The notes under the pieces are model-generated. The model made no database searches, was not told the origin of the DNA, and saw only the letters and a program-made list of their open reading frames with translations. DNA of 13,972 bases, taken from the NCBI GenBank assembly GCA_030688105.1, contig JAUYIV010000019.1:1-13972 (forward strand). The letters run 5' to 3'. This document shows positions 1 to 6,044 of this stretch, one piece after another (within the stretch, counting starts at the first letter, position 1; each line of letters begins with the position of its first letter). The position numbers and the translations under genes are program-made. This DNA is from Actinomycetota bacterium. Lineage in GTDB: Bacteria > Actinomycetota > Acidimicrobiia > Spongiisociales > UBA11373.

Positions 1-520
1 CGGTGATCGTCTCGGCGGTCGGGGCGATCGAGCGCCAGATGTCCTCGTCGTATTCCGCGAAGGCGAACTCGTCGAGGTAGGCCCGTCTCGCCGGAATGCC
101 TCGGCCAGCGTTGCGCGTGGCTGGCTGACTGATGATTCGCGCCCCGTTGGCGAACTCGAGGGCGAACGCGTTGTTCTTAATGATCCGGTTGGCTTCCCGT
201 TCGGGATAGCAGCCGCGCGCGTAGCGGATCAACTCGGCCGCGAGGTCCTGGTTGCGGGACACGAACAGGGTCGTGGACTCGGGCTCGTTCTCGGCCGACC
301 AGCGGGCCTCGATGCCGATGGTCTGACTGACCCCGACCTGTCGGGCCTTGAGGACCAACCTGCGAGGTGATCGGTCCCGCAACAAGTCCGCCTGATACGC
401 GAACGGGTCGAAACTAGTGCTTCCCGTTCGTGTGAGCGCCGTTGCCCCGAGCGACCAGACCAGGGGCGACCGGCGTCGGTAGCCATGCCACTCGGCCTTC
501 GAGGGCATCGACGGCGGCAT
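1..520 (-). CDS. Terminase large subunit, N-terminal part (runs off the left edge)
   Basis: ATPase of the DNA-packaging motor, which cuts phage DNA and drives it into the procapsid. About 173 residues are present. A Walker A-like motif of the terminase type (ARQVGVSQT, residues 59-67) and a Walker B with catalytic acid (AYLDE, residues 147-151, D150/E151) are visible. The segment between them, with SRNQDLA and FANGARIISQPATRNAGRG, fits the large-terminase ATPase fold. The frame stays open to base 1, so the rest of the ATPase and the nuclease lie outside. Two in-frame ATGs exist, at 520 and 508, and neither has a clear Shine-Dalgarno; I give the outer one. The gene overlaps the end of the small subunit by about 95-107 bases, unusually long for this window. 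The family call is firm and the exact start is not. Confidence 0.88.
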   Translation of the reverse strand, partial: MPPSMPSKAEWHGYRRRSPLVWSLGATALTRTGSTSFDPFAYQADLLRDRSPRRLVLKARQVGVSQTIGIEARWSAENEPESTTLFVSRNQDLAAELIRYARGCYPEREANRIIKNNAFALEFANGARIISQPATRNAGRGIPARRAYLDEFAFAEYDEDIWRSIAPTAETIT

Positions 521-872
521 CGTCGGGGTCGGAGATGTCACGGTGTTCAGACCTCGCCGTGGCCTCGCCATTGAGCAGCAGGTAGCGATCGGCAAGGCTG
601 CGGAACGCATCGGCTTTGTGGTTGAGCGGAGCGTCGGATTGCAAACCCTCGGTCAGGGCCTTGGCACCGATCTGGATGCCGACCCAGAACGAATCGACGA
701 CGATTTCTCGCGCGGTAGTGCGGAGCTGTGCGAACTCCGGCTTGTTCAGCCAATACTGGATCGTCTCTTTGGGGACGCCCGTCTGTCGTTCAGCCTCGGT
801 CACGCCATCCACCACGGCGATGCCGGCGACCTTAGCTCTCGTCTTCTGATCGTACCGGCGTCTTGTCGCCAT
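414..872 (-). CDS. Putative terminase small subunit (HTH protein)
   Basis: 152 residues. The N-terminal half is basic and contains a predicted helix-turn-helix around residues 24-46 (VTEAERQTGVPKETIQYWL), followed by helical segments to about residue 100 and an acidic then Gly/Pro-rich tail. This size and layout, directly upstream of the large terminase, matches phage small terminase subunits, which bind the packaging site on DNA and load the large subunit. The ATG at 872 has a GAGG-type site about 10 bases upstream and lies inside the end of the small gene at 832-999. The role rests on HTH plus position; the sequence itself is not diagnostic. Confidence 0.72.
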   Translation of the reverse strand: MATRRRYDQKTRAKVAGIAVVDGVTEAERQTGVPKETIQYWLNKPEFAQLRTTAREIVVDSFWVGIQIGAKALTEGLQSDAPLNHKADAFRSLADRYLLLNGEATARSEHRDISDPDDAAVDALEGRVAWLPTPVAPGLVARGNGAHTNGKH

Positions 873-999
873 CTAGGAGCCTCGCGAGTTGGTCGAGCGC
901 GGTTTCGGGTTGGTCGGGTGGGTTGTCTGCCGCGAGAATCGCCTCGTCCTCGGCGCGCAGCACCGCCGGGTCGTCCTGTTCGGATTGAATGAGGGACAT
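832..999 (-). CDS. Small acidic protein upstream of the terminase genes
   Basis: 55 residues, starting MSLIQSEQDDPAVL and ending VRSEDES, strongly acidic and without Cys or membrane segments. I accept it because the ATG at 999 has an AGGA Shine-Dalgarno (1009-1012) at good spacing, the codons show the high third-position GC of its neighbours, and it ends by overlapping the small-terminase start by 41 bases. It is the first gene after the 1000-1232 spacer. No function recognised; a small accessory packaging or head protein is a guess from position only. Confidence 0.6.
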   Translation of the reverse strand: MSLIQSEQDDPAVLRAEDEAILAADNPPDQPETALDQLARLLDGDKTPVRSEDES

Positions 1000-1232
1000 G
1001 GGGGGGTATCCTGTGTCACGACTGGGCTAGGACCTGCTGGGAGCGATCACCCCTACTTGACCCCAGCATGGGAGTACGAACGCCTCACGTAGGGTTTGGC
1101 TGTGCGCCCGCCGGAACGAGTAACCGGCACTTTCTCCGGCGTCGTTGAACCATCCTCTGCTCGACTCCGCATCCGAGCTACGCGGACCGTCCGTGACCCC
1201 GTGACGGTGGGGATTGGTTGGGAGTGTACGCC
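1000..1232. other. Spacer between the terminase block and the genes transcribed before it
   Basis: One of only two spacers above 200 bases in the window. It contains an inverted repeat cgccgga/tccggcg (1109-1115 and 1135-1141), a second pair gctcg/cgagc (1159-1163 and 1174-1178) with an outer tccgc/gcgga pair, and a short direct repeat ccgtgacc/ccgtgacg near 1191-1206. No convincing -35/-10 pair and no T-run after either hairpin is visible. It may hold the start signal for the packaging genes or a processing site. A small ORF at 1053-1172 may fill part of it. Confidence 0.4.
1053..1172 (-). CDS. Possible small basic protein in the spacer
   Basis: 39 codons from an ATG at 1172 to TAG at 1053-1055. 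The product is rich in Arg/Lys/Ser/Thr (ending RTAKPYVRRSYSHAGVK). This frame is also open all the way back to the TAG that ends the 1233-1499 gene. No Shine-Dalgarno precedes the ATG and third-position GC is only moderate, so this may be chance. I list it because the composition resembles small basic phage proteins and the stretch otherwise has no gene. Confidence 0.25.
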   Translation of the reverse strand: MRSRAEDGSTTPEKVPVTRSGGRTAKPYVRRSYSHAGVK

Positions 1233-1499
1233 CTACGCGCGGGACTCCATGACCTCGATCAGTCGCTTGCTCACATCGGCCTGATAAGCGATGGTGTTGT
1301 GATGGCTGACACAGGCGTTCAGATTGGACCGGCTGCAACCGCACGAGATGCATTGACCATACGTGCCATAGCAGCGCGGCGCATGCTCGGCGATGCGCTG
1401 AGCCTCGGCTTCCCGACGTGGTCGCATTTCCTCCTCGAACCTGAGGAAGCGGTCGAACTTTTCGGCTGCGCTCGGTTCGGATCGCCCGAAGATACTCAC
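1233..1499 (-). CDS. Small Cys-rich protein, putative zinc-binding
   Basis: 88 residues from a GTG at 1499 forming a GTGA overlap with the upstream stop; the longer upstream extension is the shadow of that gene. The first 40 residues are charged and helical (FLRFEEEMRPRREAEAQRI). A cysteine cluster follows at about C43, C50, C53, C55 and C63, with two His at 66-67, a plausible metal site of unrecognised family. The C-terminus is again helical and ends VMESRA. Function unknown. The TAG stop is followed by an open in-frame stretch through the spacer. Confidence 0.7.
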   Translation of the reverse strand: MSIFGRSEPSAAEKFDRFLRFEEEMRPRREAEAQRIAEHAPRCYGTYGQCISCGCSRSNLNACVSHHNTIAYQADVSKRLIEVMESRA

Positions 1500-2104
1500 G
1501 CCGCGCTCTCCCTCAGTGTCCGAGCCGGTGGCTCCACCTCGTACTTGGTCCACAGCCGCCTCAATGCTTCCTCGACCGCGAACTGGCGCAGGGGTTGGGG
1601 AACGCCAGGAATGACTGCGTTGCACTCATCCCGACCACAGGTGCACTTCATGCTCTGAGCCAAGGCGCTTTCGTAGTCGCCATCCATGAGAGCCACCCGG
1701 TAGAGCATTCGGGCGAGGAATGGATAGCTCGTGTGATCCGGTCCTCGTCCAGCCAGACGTACCAGTGCTGCCCTGAGCGGAAATGCGTAGTGGCCTGTGC
1801 GATCTTTCGATCCTTCATACTCCGCAACCTCAGTGCTGAACGGGCTGTCCTCGATGTAACGGCGGAACGTGTCGTTGGTGCGCGGGGTTCCGAGGAGACT
1901 CCCACCGACAGCTTGTACCCCGTTCCGCGCCTCGTCCTCTGACACCCGGTCCCGCCACACGTCGGAGGCATGGATCTTCTCCGGTGCCTCCGCTCGGTAC
2001 GCTTCGAGGAACCAGGCCAGCAGGTTCTTGGGCGGCTGGGCCTTGCGAGCCAGCGATGCCCGGTGCTCGGGGTCGTACGGCGTGTCGCGGTTGTATCGGC
2101 GCAC
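1496..2104 (-). CDS. Hypothetical protein, 202 residues
   Basis: Starts at a GTG at 2104 sharing one base with the TAG of the preceding membrane peptide (TAGTG). Upstream residues in this frame are only a shadow of that peptide. The first 150 residues look mostly helical and soluble (QPPKNLLAWFLEAYRAEAPEK, RRYIEDSPFSTEVAEYEG, ALVRLAGRGPDHTSYPFLARML). Near the C-terminus is KCTCGRDEC (C154, C156, C161), a short Cys motif that could bind metal. No family recognised. It sits between the lysis-like group and the terminase genes and is coupled to the gene that follows. Confidence 0.75.
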   Translation of the reverse strand: MRRYNRDTPYDPEHRASLARKAQPPKNLLAWFLEAYRAEAPEKIHASDVWRDRVSEDEARNGVQAVGGSLLGTPRTNDTFRRYIEDSPFSTEVAEYEGSKDRTGHYAFPLRAALVRLAGRGPDHTSYPFLARMLYRVALMDGDYESALAQSMKCTCGRDECNAVIPGVPQPLRQFAVEEALRRLWTKYEVEPPARTLRESAA

Positions 2105-2217
2105 TAGATCACCCACGCCACAGCCGAGAGCAGCATCCCAATCGCCACCAGGGCGATGACGGCACAGACACCAGCGGCCAAGATGAGGATCAGGTCGATG
2201 ATCAGGTCGACGCTCAT
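2104..2217 (-). CDS. Tiny membrane protein
   Basis: 37 residues, almost all one or two hydrophobic helices: MSVDLIIDLILIL, then AAGVCAVIALVAIGMLL and SAVAWVI. The ATG at 2217 overlaps the preceding stop (ATGA) and its TAG overlaps the next start. Length, hydrophobicity and position just after the holin-like gene suggest a second holin or antiholin-type peptide, but such short segments are not diagnostic. Confidence 0.6.
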   Translation of the reverse strand: MSVDLIIDLILILAAGVCAVIALVAIGMLLSAVAWVI

Positions 2218-2270
2218 TCCGGCTCCGTCTTCCGTGGCTTCCCGCAACCACAGTGGGTGGGGGTCACCAT
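2214..2270 (-). CDS. Possible 18-residue Cys peptide between two membrane-protein genes
   Basis: ATG at 2270 inside the end of the holin-like gene (ATGGTGA, seven-base overlap), stop TGA at 2214 overlapping the next ATG (ATGA). The product is MVTPTHCGCGKPRKTEPE, with a HCGCGK motif. It exactly fills the gap between its neighbours with overlaps on both sides, the pattern of real genes here. At 18 codons, chance cannot be excluded; it may instead act only as a coupling leader. Confidence 0.35.
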   Translation of the reverse strand: MVTPTHCGCGKPRKTEPE

Positions 2271-2494
2271 CCGACGTGATCCGCCTTGGAGACGAACAGC
2301 CGGGTGACGAGTCCCACGACGATGGGCAGCGCCCAGCCCTTCTCGGGATCGAGGGCCCTGCCGACTGTCGCGGCGAGGTCCGGCGAGATGACCTCGTTGC
2401 CGGCAAGACTCTGGATGGCCGCCAGTGCTGCCGAGAAGATGACCCCGATGACGACGGCCGGGTTGTTGCGGATGACCTCGATGATGCGGGTCAT
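2264..2494 (-). CDS. Putative holin (two membrane segments)
   Basis: 76 residues from the ATG at 2494, overlapping the peptidase stop by ATGA; the longer upstream frame is shadow. A short amphipathic start (MTRIIEVIRNN) leads into a membrane helix at about residues 11-31 (PAVVIGVIFSAALAAIQSLAG), a polar loop with DLAATVGRALDPEKG, and a second helix near 54-68 (WALPIVVGLVTRLFV), then a short charged tail. Phage holins form the membrane lesion that lets the endolysin out. Size, topology and the position right after a peptidoglycan-peptidase-like gene support the call, though it has no family signature. Confidence 0.6.
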   Translation of the reverse strand: MTRIIEVIRNNPAVVIGVIFSAALAAIQSLAGNEVISPDLAATVGRALDPEKGWALPIVVGLVTRLFVSKADHVGW

Positions 2495-3369
2495 GCCACC
2501 ACCTCGAGGCCAAGCGGGTTGTAGTCCTCGGGCGCGAAGTCCGTGGAGCTCGTCGCCAGCGCCCGCGCCTTCGCCAGTCCGGCTTCGGTGAGCACCTTGG
2601 AGCCGGGGAGCAGGGTCGGGCGGACCTTCGTCACGTTCAGCCCAGCTGCGAAGACTTCCTTCCACCACGCCACCGCTGAAGCCACGGTGAACGTGACGCC
2701 GTTGGGGTTGCCGGCCGCTGTCCCGCCGACGATCAGTACTTCGTCATTGGTCGCTGAGCCTGAGAACAGGCCCTCAGTGTTGTCCTCTTCTGGCAGGACG
2801 GCGCCGAGGATGCGGCCGGCGAAACCGATGATCTTGGTGGCCTGCACCGCCGCTCCATCGTCGTCACCCGCTGCGAGTTCATTCGGTGCGAAGTACGGGG
2901 CGAATACCCCGACCTTCGGGCGCTTCTCTGAGTCGCGGTAGAACGACACGTGGGTATGGGTCAGGTGCGAGTTGTCCGCCTCGCCCGTCCGGGGCGCGCT
3001 CTTGACGCCGCGTTCCCGATCCCAGCGCAGCACCCGCTTGCCGTCGTCGGTGTAGATGACCTCCCGGATGTCCGATGTTCCGGGGCGGTTGGCCTGGCAC
3101 TGCTTGACCAGCCACACAGAGAACGTGCGGAGATGGCCCAGCGAGCCGTTCAGTCGGCCGAGGTCGATGGCCGATGCCGCGTCGGTGAGTCCGGCCCTGT
3201 CCCTCGTTGTCTGGCGGGAGTAAGCGTCCGTCCGCAGGTTGCTCCGGCCAAGGTGGTACGAGCGGCCTAGCACCTGATGGCGGGTGTCCCCGACGACGCC
3301 GAGATTCACGCCGCCCTTGGAGACCCAGTAGCGGGCGAGGTCGCGGAGGGTGGGTGGTGAGTAGGTCAC
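2491..3369 (-). CDS. Putative endolysin, M15-like peptidase
   Basis: 292 residues from a GTG at 3369 overlapping the previous stop (GTGA). The first 150 residues carry the zinc-peptidase layout of the VanY/M15 (D-Ala-D-Ala or L-Ala-D-Glu peptidase) group: SYHLG with H39, then SAIDLG with D69, then LTHTHVSF with H138 and H140. These would be the zinc ligands and active-site His. The domain cleaves peptidoglycan stem peptides in related proteins. The remaining 140 residues (Asp/Ala/Gly linker, then a region ending FAPEDYNPLGLEVVA) are unrecognised and may be a wall- or virion-binding domain. No signal peptide is visible, so release would need the holin-like neighbour. A virion-associated lysin is the alternative. 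Confidence 0.65.
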   Translation of the reverse strand: MTYSPPTLRDLARYWVSKGGVNLGVVGDTRHQVLGRSYHLGRSNLRTDAYSRQTTRDRAGLTDAASAIDLGRLNGSLGHLRTFSVWLVKQCQANRPGTSDIREVIYTDDGKRVLRWDRERGVKSAPRTGEADNSHLTHTHVSFYRDSEKRPKVGVFAPYFAPNELAAGDDDGAAVQATKIIGFAGRILGAVLPEEDNTEGLFSGSATNDEVLIVGGTAAGNPNGVTFTVASAVAWWKEVFAAGLNVTKVRPTLLPGSKVLTEAGLAKARALATSSTDFAPEDYNPLGLEVVA

Positions 3370-3515
3370 GACGCCACCGGCTCGAAGTCCCGCACATCCG
3401 CCACTCCGACCGTCTGCATCAGCACGACGGTGTGCTCACCGATCAACGCCTCCATGTGGACGGGGTAGCCATAAATACGAAGCTCGATCGAGGTCGGCAG
3501 ATACGACTCGATCAT
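3366..3515 (-). CDS. Small hypothetical protein before the peptidase
   Basis: 49 residues, MIESYLPTSIELRIYGYPV to DVRDFEPVAS, with beta-like alternation and very GC-rich third positions, and a GTGA overlap with the peptidase start. That supports a real frame. The ATG at 3515 lacks a Shine-Dalgarno and lies inside the tail of the preceding ORF. The same frame is open and coding-like for another 11 codons upstream (YPKTNWLVPPE) to a TAG inside the ACTAGT repeats. It could therefore be the C-terminal part of the preceding gene, reached by a frameshift. Confidence 0.55.
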   Translation of the reverse strand: MIESYLPTSIELRIYGYPVHMEALIGEHTVVLMQTVGVADVRDFEPVAS

Positions 3516-3801
3516 CTCGGGAGGAACCAGCCAGTTCGTCTTCGGGTACTAGTTCTGTACTAGTAGCTCCCAAACTAGTAGCTGGCTCGCGCTGGCACCC
3601 GCCCCGACAAAGCTGCGGCTGGCCCGGCGCACGTGTCAGCGGCATGACCTCGGACACCTGGAGCTCACCACCGGAACGGGTCACGCGGTCCATGCGTCGG
3701 CCACAGCGGGTGATGGCGTCTCCCTCGATGAGGGATTCGGTGAGGTGCCACTTCTGGCCGGTGCGGCGGATCCAGTTGCCGATCGCGAGGTCGCTCATCA
3801 T
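3436..3801 (-). CDS. Small Cys-containing protein, Zn-finger-like
   Basis: 121 residues from an ATG at 3801 giving an ATGA overlap (a second ATG at 3798 gives TGATG). The N-terminal part, WHLTESLIEGDAITRCGRRM with a later LCRGGC, matches the H-x-T-x-CGR ... C-x(2-3)-C pattern of small phage zinc-binding proteins of unknown role. The last 40 residues, past the ACTAGT repeats, have poorer codon quality and overlap the better frame at 3366-3515. The real protein may stop or shift frame near 3550-3585. Confidence 0.55.
   Translation of the reverse strand: MMSDLAIGNWIRRTGQKWHLTESLIEGDAITRCGRRMDRVTRSGGELQVSEVMPLTRAPGQPQLCRGGCQREPATSLGATSTELVPEDELAGSSRDDRVVSADLDRASYLWLPRPHGGVDR
3547..3583. repeat. 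ACTAGT repeat cluster
   Basis: The 10-mer actagtagct occurs twice (3559-3568 and 3574-3583) and a third actagt sits at 3548-3553 in gtactagttc. The spacing from the first to the second full copy is 15 bases, and from the third to the first 11, so the reading frame is not preserved across the cluster. It is AT-rich compared with its surroundings, and GTACTAG also recurs in the 6482-6698 spacer (6560-6566). It lies exactly where the coding frame appears to switch between the two small genes. Confidence 0.7.
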
Positions 3802-4505
3802 TGCCACCAAAACTGATACTCGGGGGTCCACTTCGTCCCTACGACAATGGGTCCGTCGATCCGGTTGAGCGGCTTGCCGGGGCAGCCGTTCTGGTCGTTG
3901 CCACCGTCGATCGACACGTAGACGCTCTTGTTTCGGCGCGTCTCCTCGTTCGTGATCGACAGGAGGTAGGTCGATGGGACGCCGTAGCCGCCCTCATCGC
4001 CGATCGGCATCACTTCGGACGACTCCTGGTCGTAGTGCGGCCCGACCGTGCAACCGTCGTACCAGTACGCCCAGCCGAGATTGGTGATCGGGACGATCGT
4101 GGTGCACAGGTCGCGTGGCTGTGTGCAGGCGGTCACGGTCAGCGGCTTCTGCGACATGACACGGTAGTGGAGCCACGGACGAATAGACCACGACACGCCG
4201 TTCCACGGCCTCGGCGTTGCGATGAGGCAGTTGCCATAGGTCACGGTGACGCCGGGATCGAGATAGCCGGTCCGCAGGCTGAGCGCGTCCTGGTCGTCGA
4301 AGTCCCACAGGCAGCCGGTTGGCGCGTGACTCACGTTGAACGGGGCGACGTTACCGTCGCGTTGAGCCTTCGTCACGGCCCCTGATTCGAGGGCAAACAG
4401 GCGTCCGGCAAGGACCGGCGGCGCAATGAGAGCCCCCACTAGTACAGCGGCTCCCAGCCCGAACGCCACGGTGGAGGCGAGGGCGCGCCTCACGATGCCA
4501 CTCAT
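3798..4505 (-). CDS. Exported or membrane-anchored protein with six cysteines, unknown function
   Basis: 235 residues from an ATG at 4505 (ATGA overlap). A classical N-terminus is present: basic MSGIVRRALA, hydrophobic core at about 11-33 (STVAFGLGAAVLVGALIAPPV), then an LAG that could be a cleavage site. The exported part has six cysteines (PTGC, YGNC, ACTQPRDLC, YDGC, QNGC), even in number and suited to disulfides, plus many aromatic and Gly residues. The C-terminus ends in YQFWWQ. No family recognised. Lying between a receptor-binding-type protein and an endolysin, it could act at the host envelope (for example superinfection exclusion or lysis timing); that is inference. Confidence 0.7.
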   Translation of the reverse strand: MSGIVRRALASTVAFGLGAAVLVGALIAPPVLAGRLFALESGAVTKAQRDGNVAPFNVSHAPTGCLWDFDDQDALSLRTGYLDPGVTVTYGNCLIATPRPWNGVSWSIRPWLHYRVMSQKPLTVTACTQPRDLCTTIVPITNLGWAYWYDGCTVGPHYDQESSEVMPIGDEGGYGVPSTYLLSITNEETRRNKSVYVSIDGGNDQNGCPGKPLNRIDGPIVVGTKWTPEYQFWWQ

Positions 4506-5608
4506 GCGAGCTCCAACTGTCGGGGTGCCGTCGCGGTTTCACGGCAGCCGAGGAGCGTCGGGCGGATCCCGTCGGCGAGCTCGAGCGCCGGCACGCTGCC
4601 AGAGGTCACGACGCGGTCGAGGATGAAGCGCTGGGCGCCGTACTTGTACGAGATCGCTGCCTGGGTGCTATCGCGGATCACGAGGCCCTCGGCCGTGATG
4701 TCGTGGCACGAGCCCTCCCAGAGCATCAGCCCCTTACGTGCTCGCCGGATGGTGCCGCGGAGCTTCACGTTCCACGCGTTCTTCTCGCCGTTGTCCGTGT
4801 TGCCGTGATAGAAGTGCGCGCCCGTGTGGATGCCGTACGAGCCGCCGCCGCAGTCGACATCGAGGTTCACGACGATGTCGTGTGGGCCGCCCTTGCTCGT
4901 CATGAAGTAGACGTAATGGTCGTTCGGCCCCGCGGTCGGGCCCTGTGACTTGTTCGACAGGTCGCCCAGGATGTCGACGCTGATGTGGTGCGGGTCGGCC
5001 CAGCCATTCGGCGCGCCCGTGGTGAAGCCGAACGACACGATCCCGAACGAGCGCGGCACGCAGTTGACGAACCGGCGGAGCCTCCAGTCGATGAACGCGG
5101 CGCCGCGGGCGAACGCGATCCCGCCATACCCACCACGGCCATCGAAGATCACGCCGTCGGGTGTCTCGGGCTCGACCAGGATCGTCTGTGTCCGACCAGC
5201 GAAGCGCTCGTTGACGCACAGCGCGTCGGCGGCTGGGCTGCCGTAGTTCAGGGATGCCGCCGAGTGCAGGTATGTCCCGTTCTTCATCCGCACCCGGGTC
5301 TGCGTGTTGTCGCGCATGACGTCAAAGAGCGACACGATCGAGCCGACCAACTGGACGGGGATCGGCGTCGGCTCGGGGCCAGGCGGGGGAGATGGCGGCG
5401 GCGGTTCGGGTTCGGGCTCGGGTTCCGGGCTCGGCTGCACTTCCGCGAGCAGCGCCTTGACGCGGGCCACCTCATCGGCGGTCAGGCCATCGGCGGGATG
5501 TCCGGTCTCCTCGAAGTCGTGGGTGTGATGCTCATCGGGCGCCGAGACGGTTGTCGTCCACTGGCCCTTGGCCTTGTGCCTGTGGATGCCGGGGCCGGTC
5601 TTAGGCAT
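4502..5608 (-). CDS. Beta-helix tail-spike or receptor-binding-type protein
   Basis: 368 residues from an ATG at 5608 that shares a base with the previous TGA (TGATG). The layout is a His-rich N-terminus (residues 1-60), a Pro/Glu linker (60-85, PEPEPEPEPPPP), then about 280 residues of short beta strands rich in Gly/Asn/Asp turns, with repeated patterns such as GVIFDGRGGYGGIAF, HDIVVNLDVDCGGG, HDITAEGLVIRDS and RFILDRVVTSG, the look of a right-handed parallel beta-helix (pectate-lyase-like). Such folds in phages usually form tail spikes that bind or cut surface polysaccharide. No catalytic residues can be assigned by eye. The Pro/Glu linker also makes a low-complexity DNA stretch near 5380-5440. 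Confidence 0.6.
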   Translation of the reverse strand: MPKTGPGIHRHKAKGQWTTTVSAPDEHHTHDFEETGHPADGLTADEVARVKALLAEVQPSPEPEPEPEPPPPSPPPGPEPTPIPVQLVGSIVSLFDVMRDNTQTRVRMKNGTYLHSAASLNYGSPAADALCVNERFAGRTQTILVEPETPDGVIFDGRGGYGGIAFARGAAFIDWRLRRFVNCVPRSFGIVSFGFTTGAPNGWADPHHISVDILGDLSNKSQGPTAGPNDHYVYFMTSKGGPHDIVVNLDVDCGGGSYGIHTGAHFYHGNTDNGEKNAWNVKLRGTIRRARKGLMLWEGSCHDITAEGLVIRDSTQAAISYKYGAQRFILDRVVTSGSVPALELADGIRPTLLGCRETATAPRQLELA

Positions 5609-5856
5609 CAGACGACCGCCAAGCAGGCGAGCGTGCCACCGCATACCCCGCAACCGCGGACGGGCGGCTCTAGGTCCACCTCCTCGGCGATGGCAGCCCG
5701 TCGTGCGATGGCGGCGTACTGCCGCAGGATCCGCTGGGTCAGGGGCATGGCCCGGAGGTCAGGCTCGCGGCTCTCACGGTCGATGTCGCGGGCCATGTCG
5801 CGGTAGTGTCCGGCGAGGGCTCGGGCGGTCAAGAGATCGGCGGCGGTTCGGCTCAT
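5608..5856 (-). CDS. Small hypothetical protein with CxxC
   Basis: 82 residues. Long Arg/Ala-rich helices fill residues 1-60 (ADLLTARALAGHYRDMARDI, TQRILRQYAAIARRAAIAEE), followed by GCGVCGGTLAC near the end, which could hold a metal or form a disulfide. Coupled on both sides (ATGA at 5853-5856, TGATG at 5608). Function unknown. Confidence 0.7.
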   Translation of the reverse strand: MSRTAADLLTARALAGHYRDMARDIDRESREPDLRAMPLTQRILRQYAAIARRAAIAEEVDLEPPVRGCGVCGGTLACLAVV

Positions 5857-6044
5857 GCCACAGCCTGCCGGCGAACGCGCTTGCTCCGCTCATCGCCCCA
5901 ACAGGCGCGGCACTTCGACCCAGAGAGGTGACCCCGCTTGTCGAAGTACCAGAACTCGGCATCCAACGGCCATTCCTCGCCACAGTGACGACAGAGGCGC
6001 ACCAATCCGAGCTCCGGATCCATCCGGCGCAGCACTCCGTTCAC
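5853..6044 (-). CDS. Small zinc-ribbon-like protein
   Basis: 63 residues from a GTG at 6044 giving a GTGA overlap; an internal ATG seven codons later is possible. CRHCGEEWPLDAEFWYF followed by KCRACWGDE forms a CxxC...CxxC zinc-ribbon pattern, then a basic tail (RSKRVRRQAVA). Small zinc ribbons of this kind are common near HNH or late genes in phages, but no partner enzyme is visible here. Nucleic-acid binding is likely, the role unknown. Confidence 0.7.
   Translation of the reverse strand: MNGVLRRMDPELGLVRLCRHCGEEWPLDAEFWYFDKRGHLSGSKCRACWGDERSKRVRRQAVA

Noticed and set aside
1140..1210. tRNA-like look (stem-loop resembling a D-arm and a GGTTCAA stretch)
   Set aside because: No acceptor stem or consistent anticodon and T arms could be built.
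5380..5440. DNA repeat (gggttcgggctcgg-like) as a functional site
   Set aside because: The repeats keep frame and simply encode the Pro/Glu linker of the beta-helix protein.
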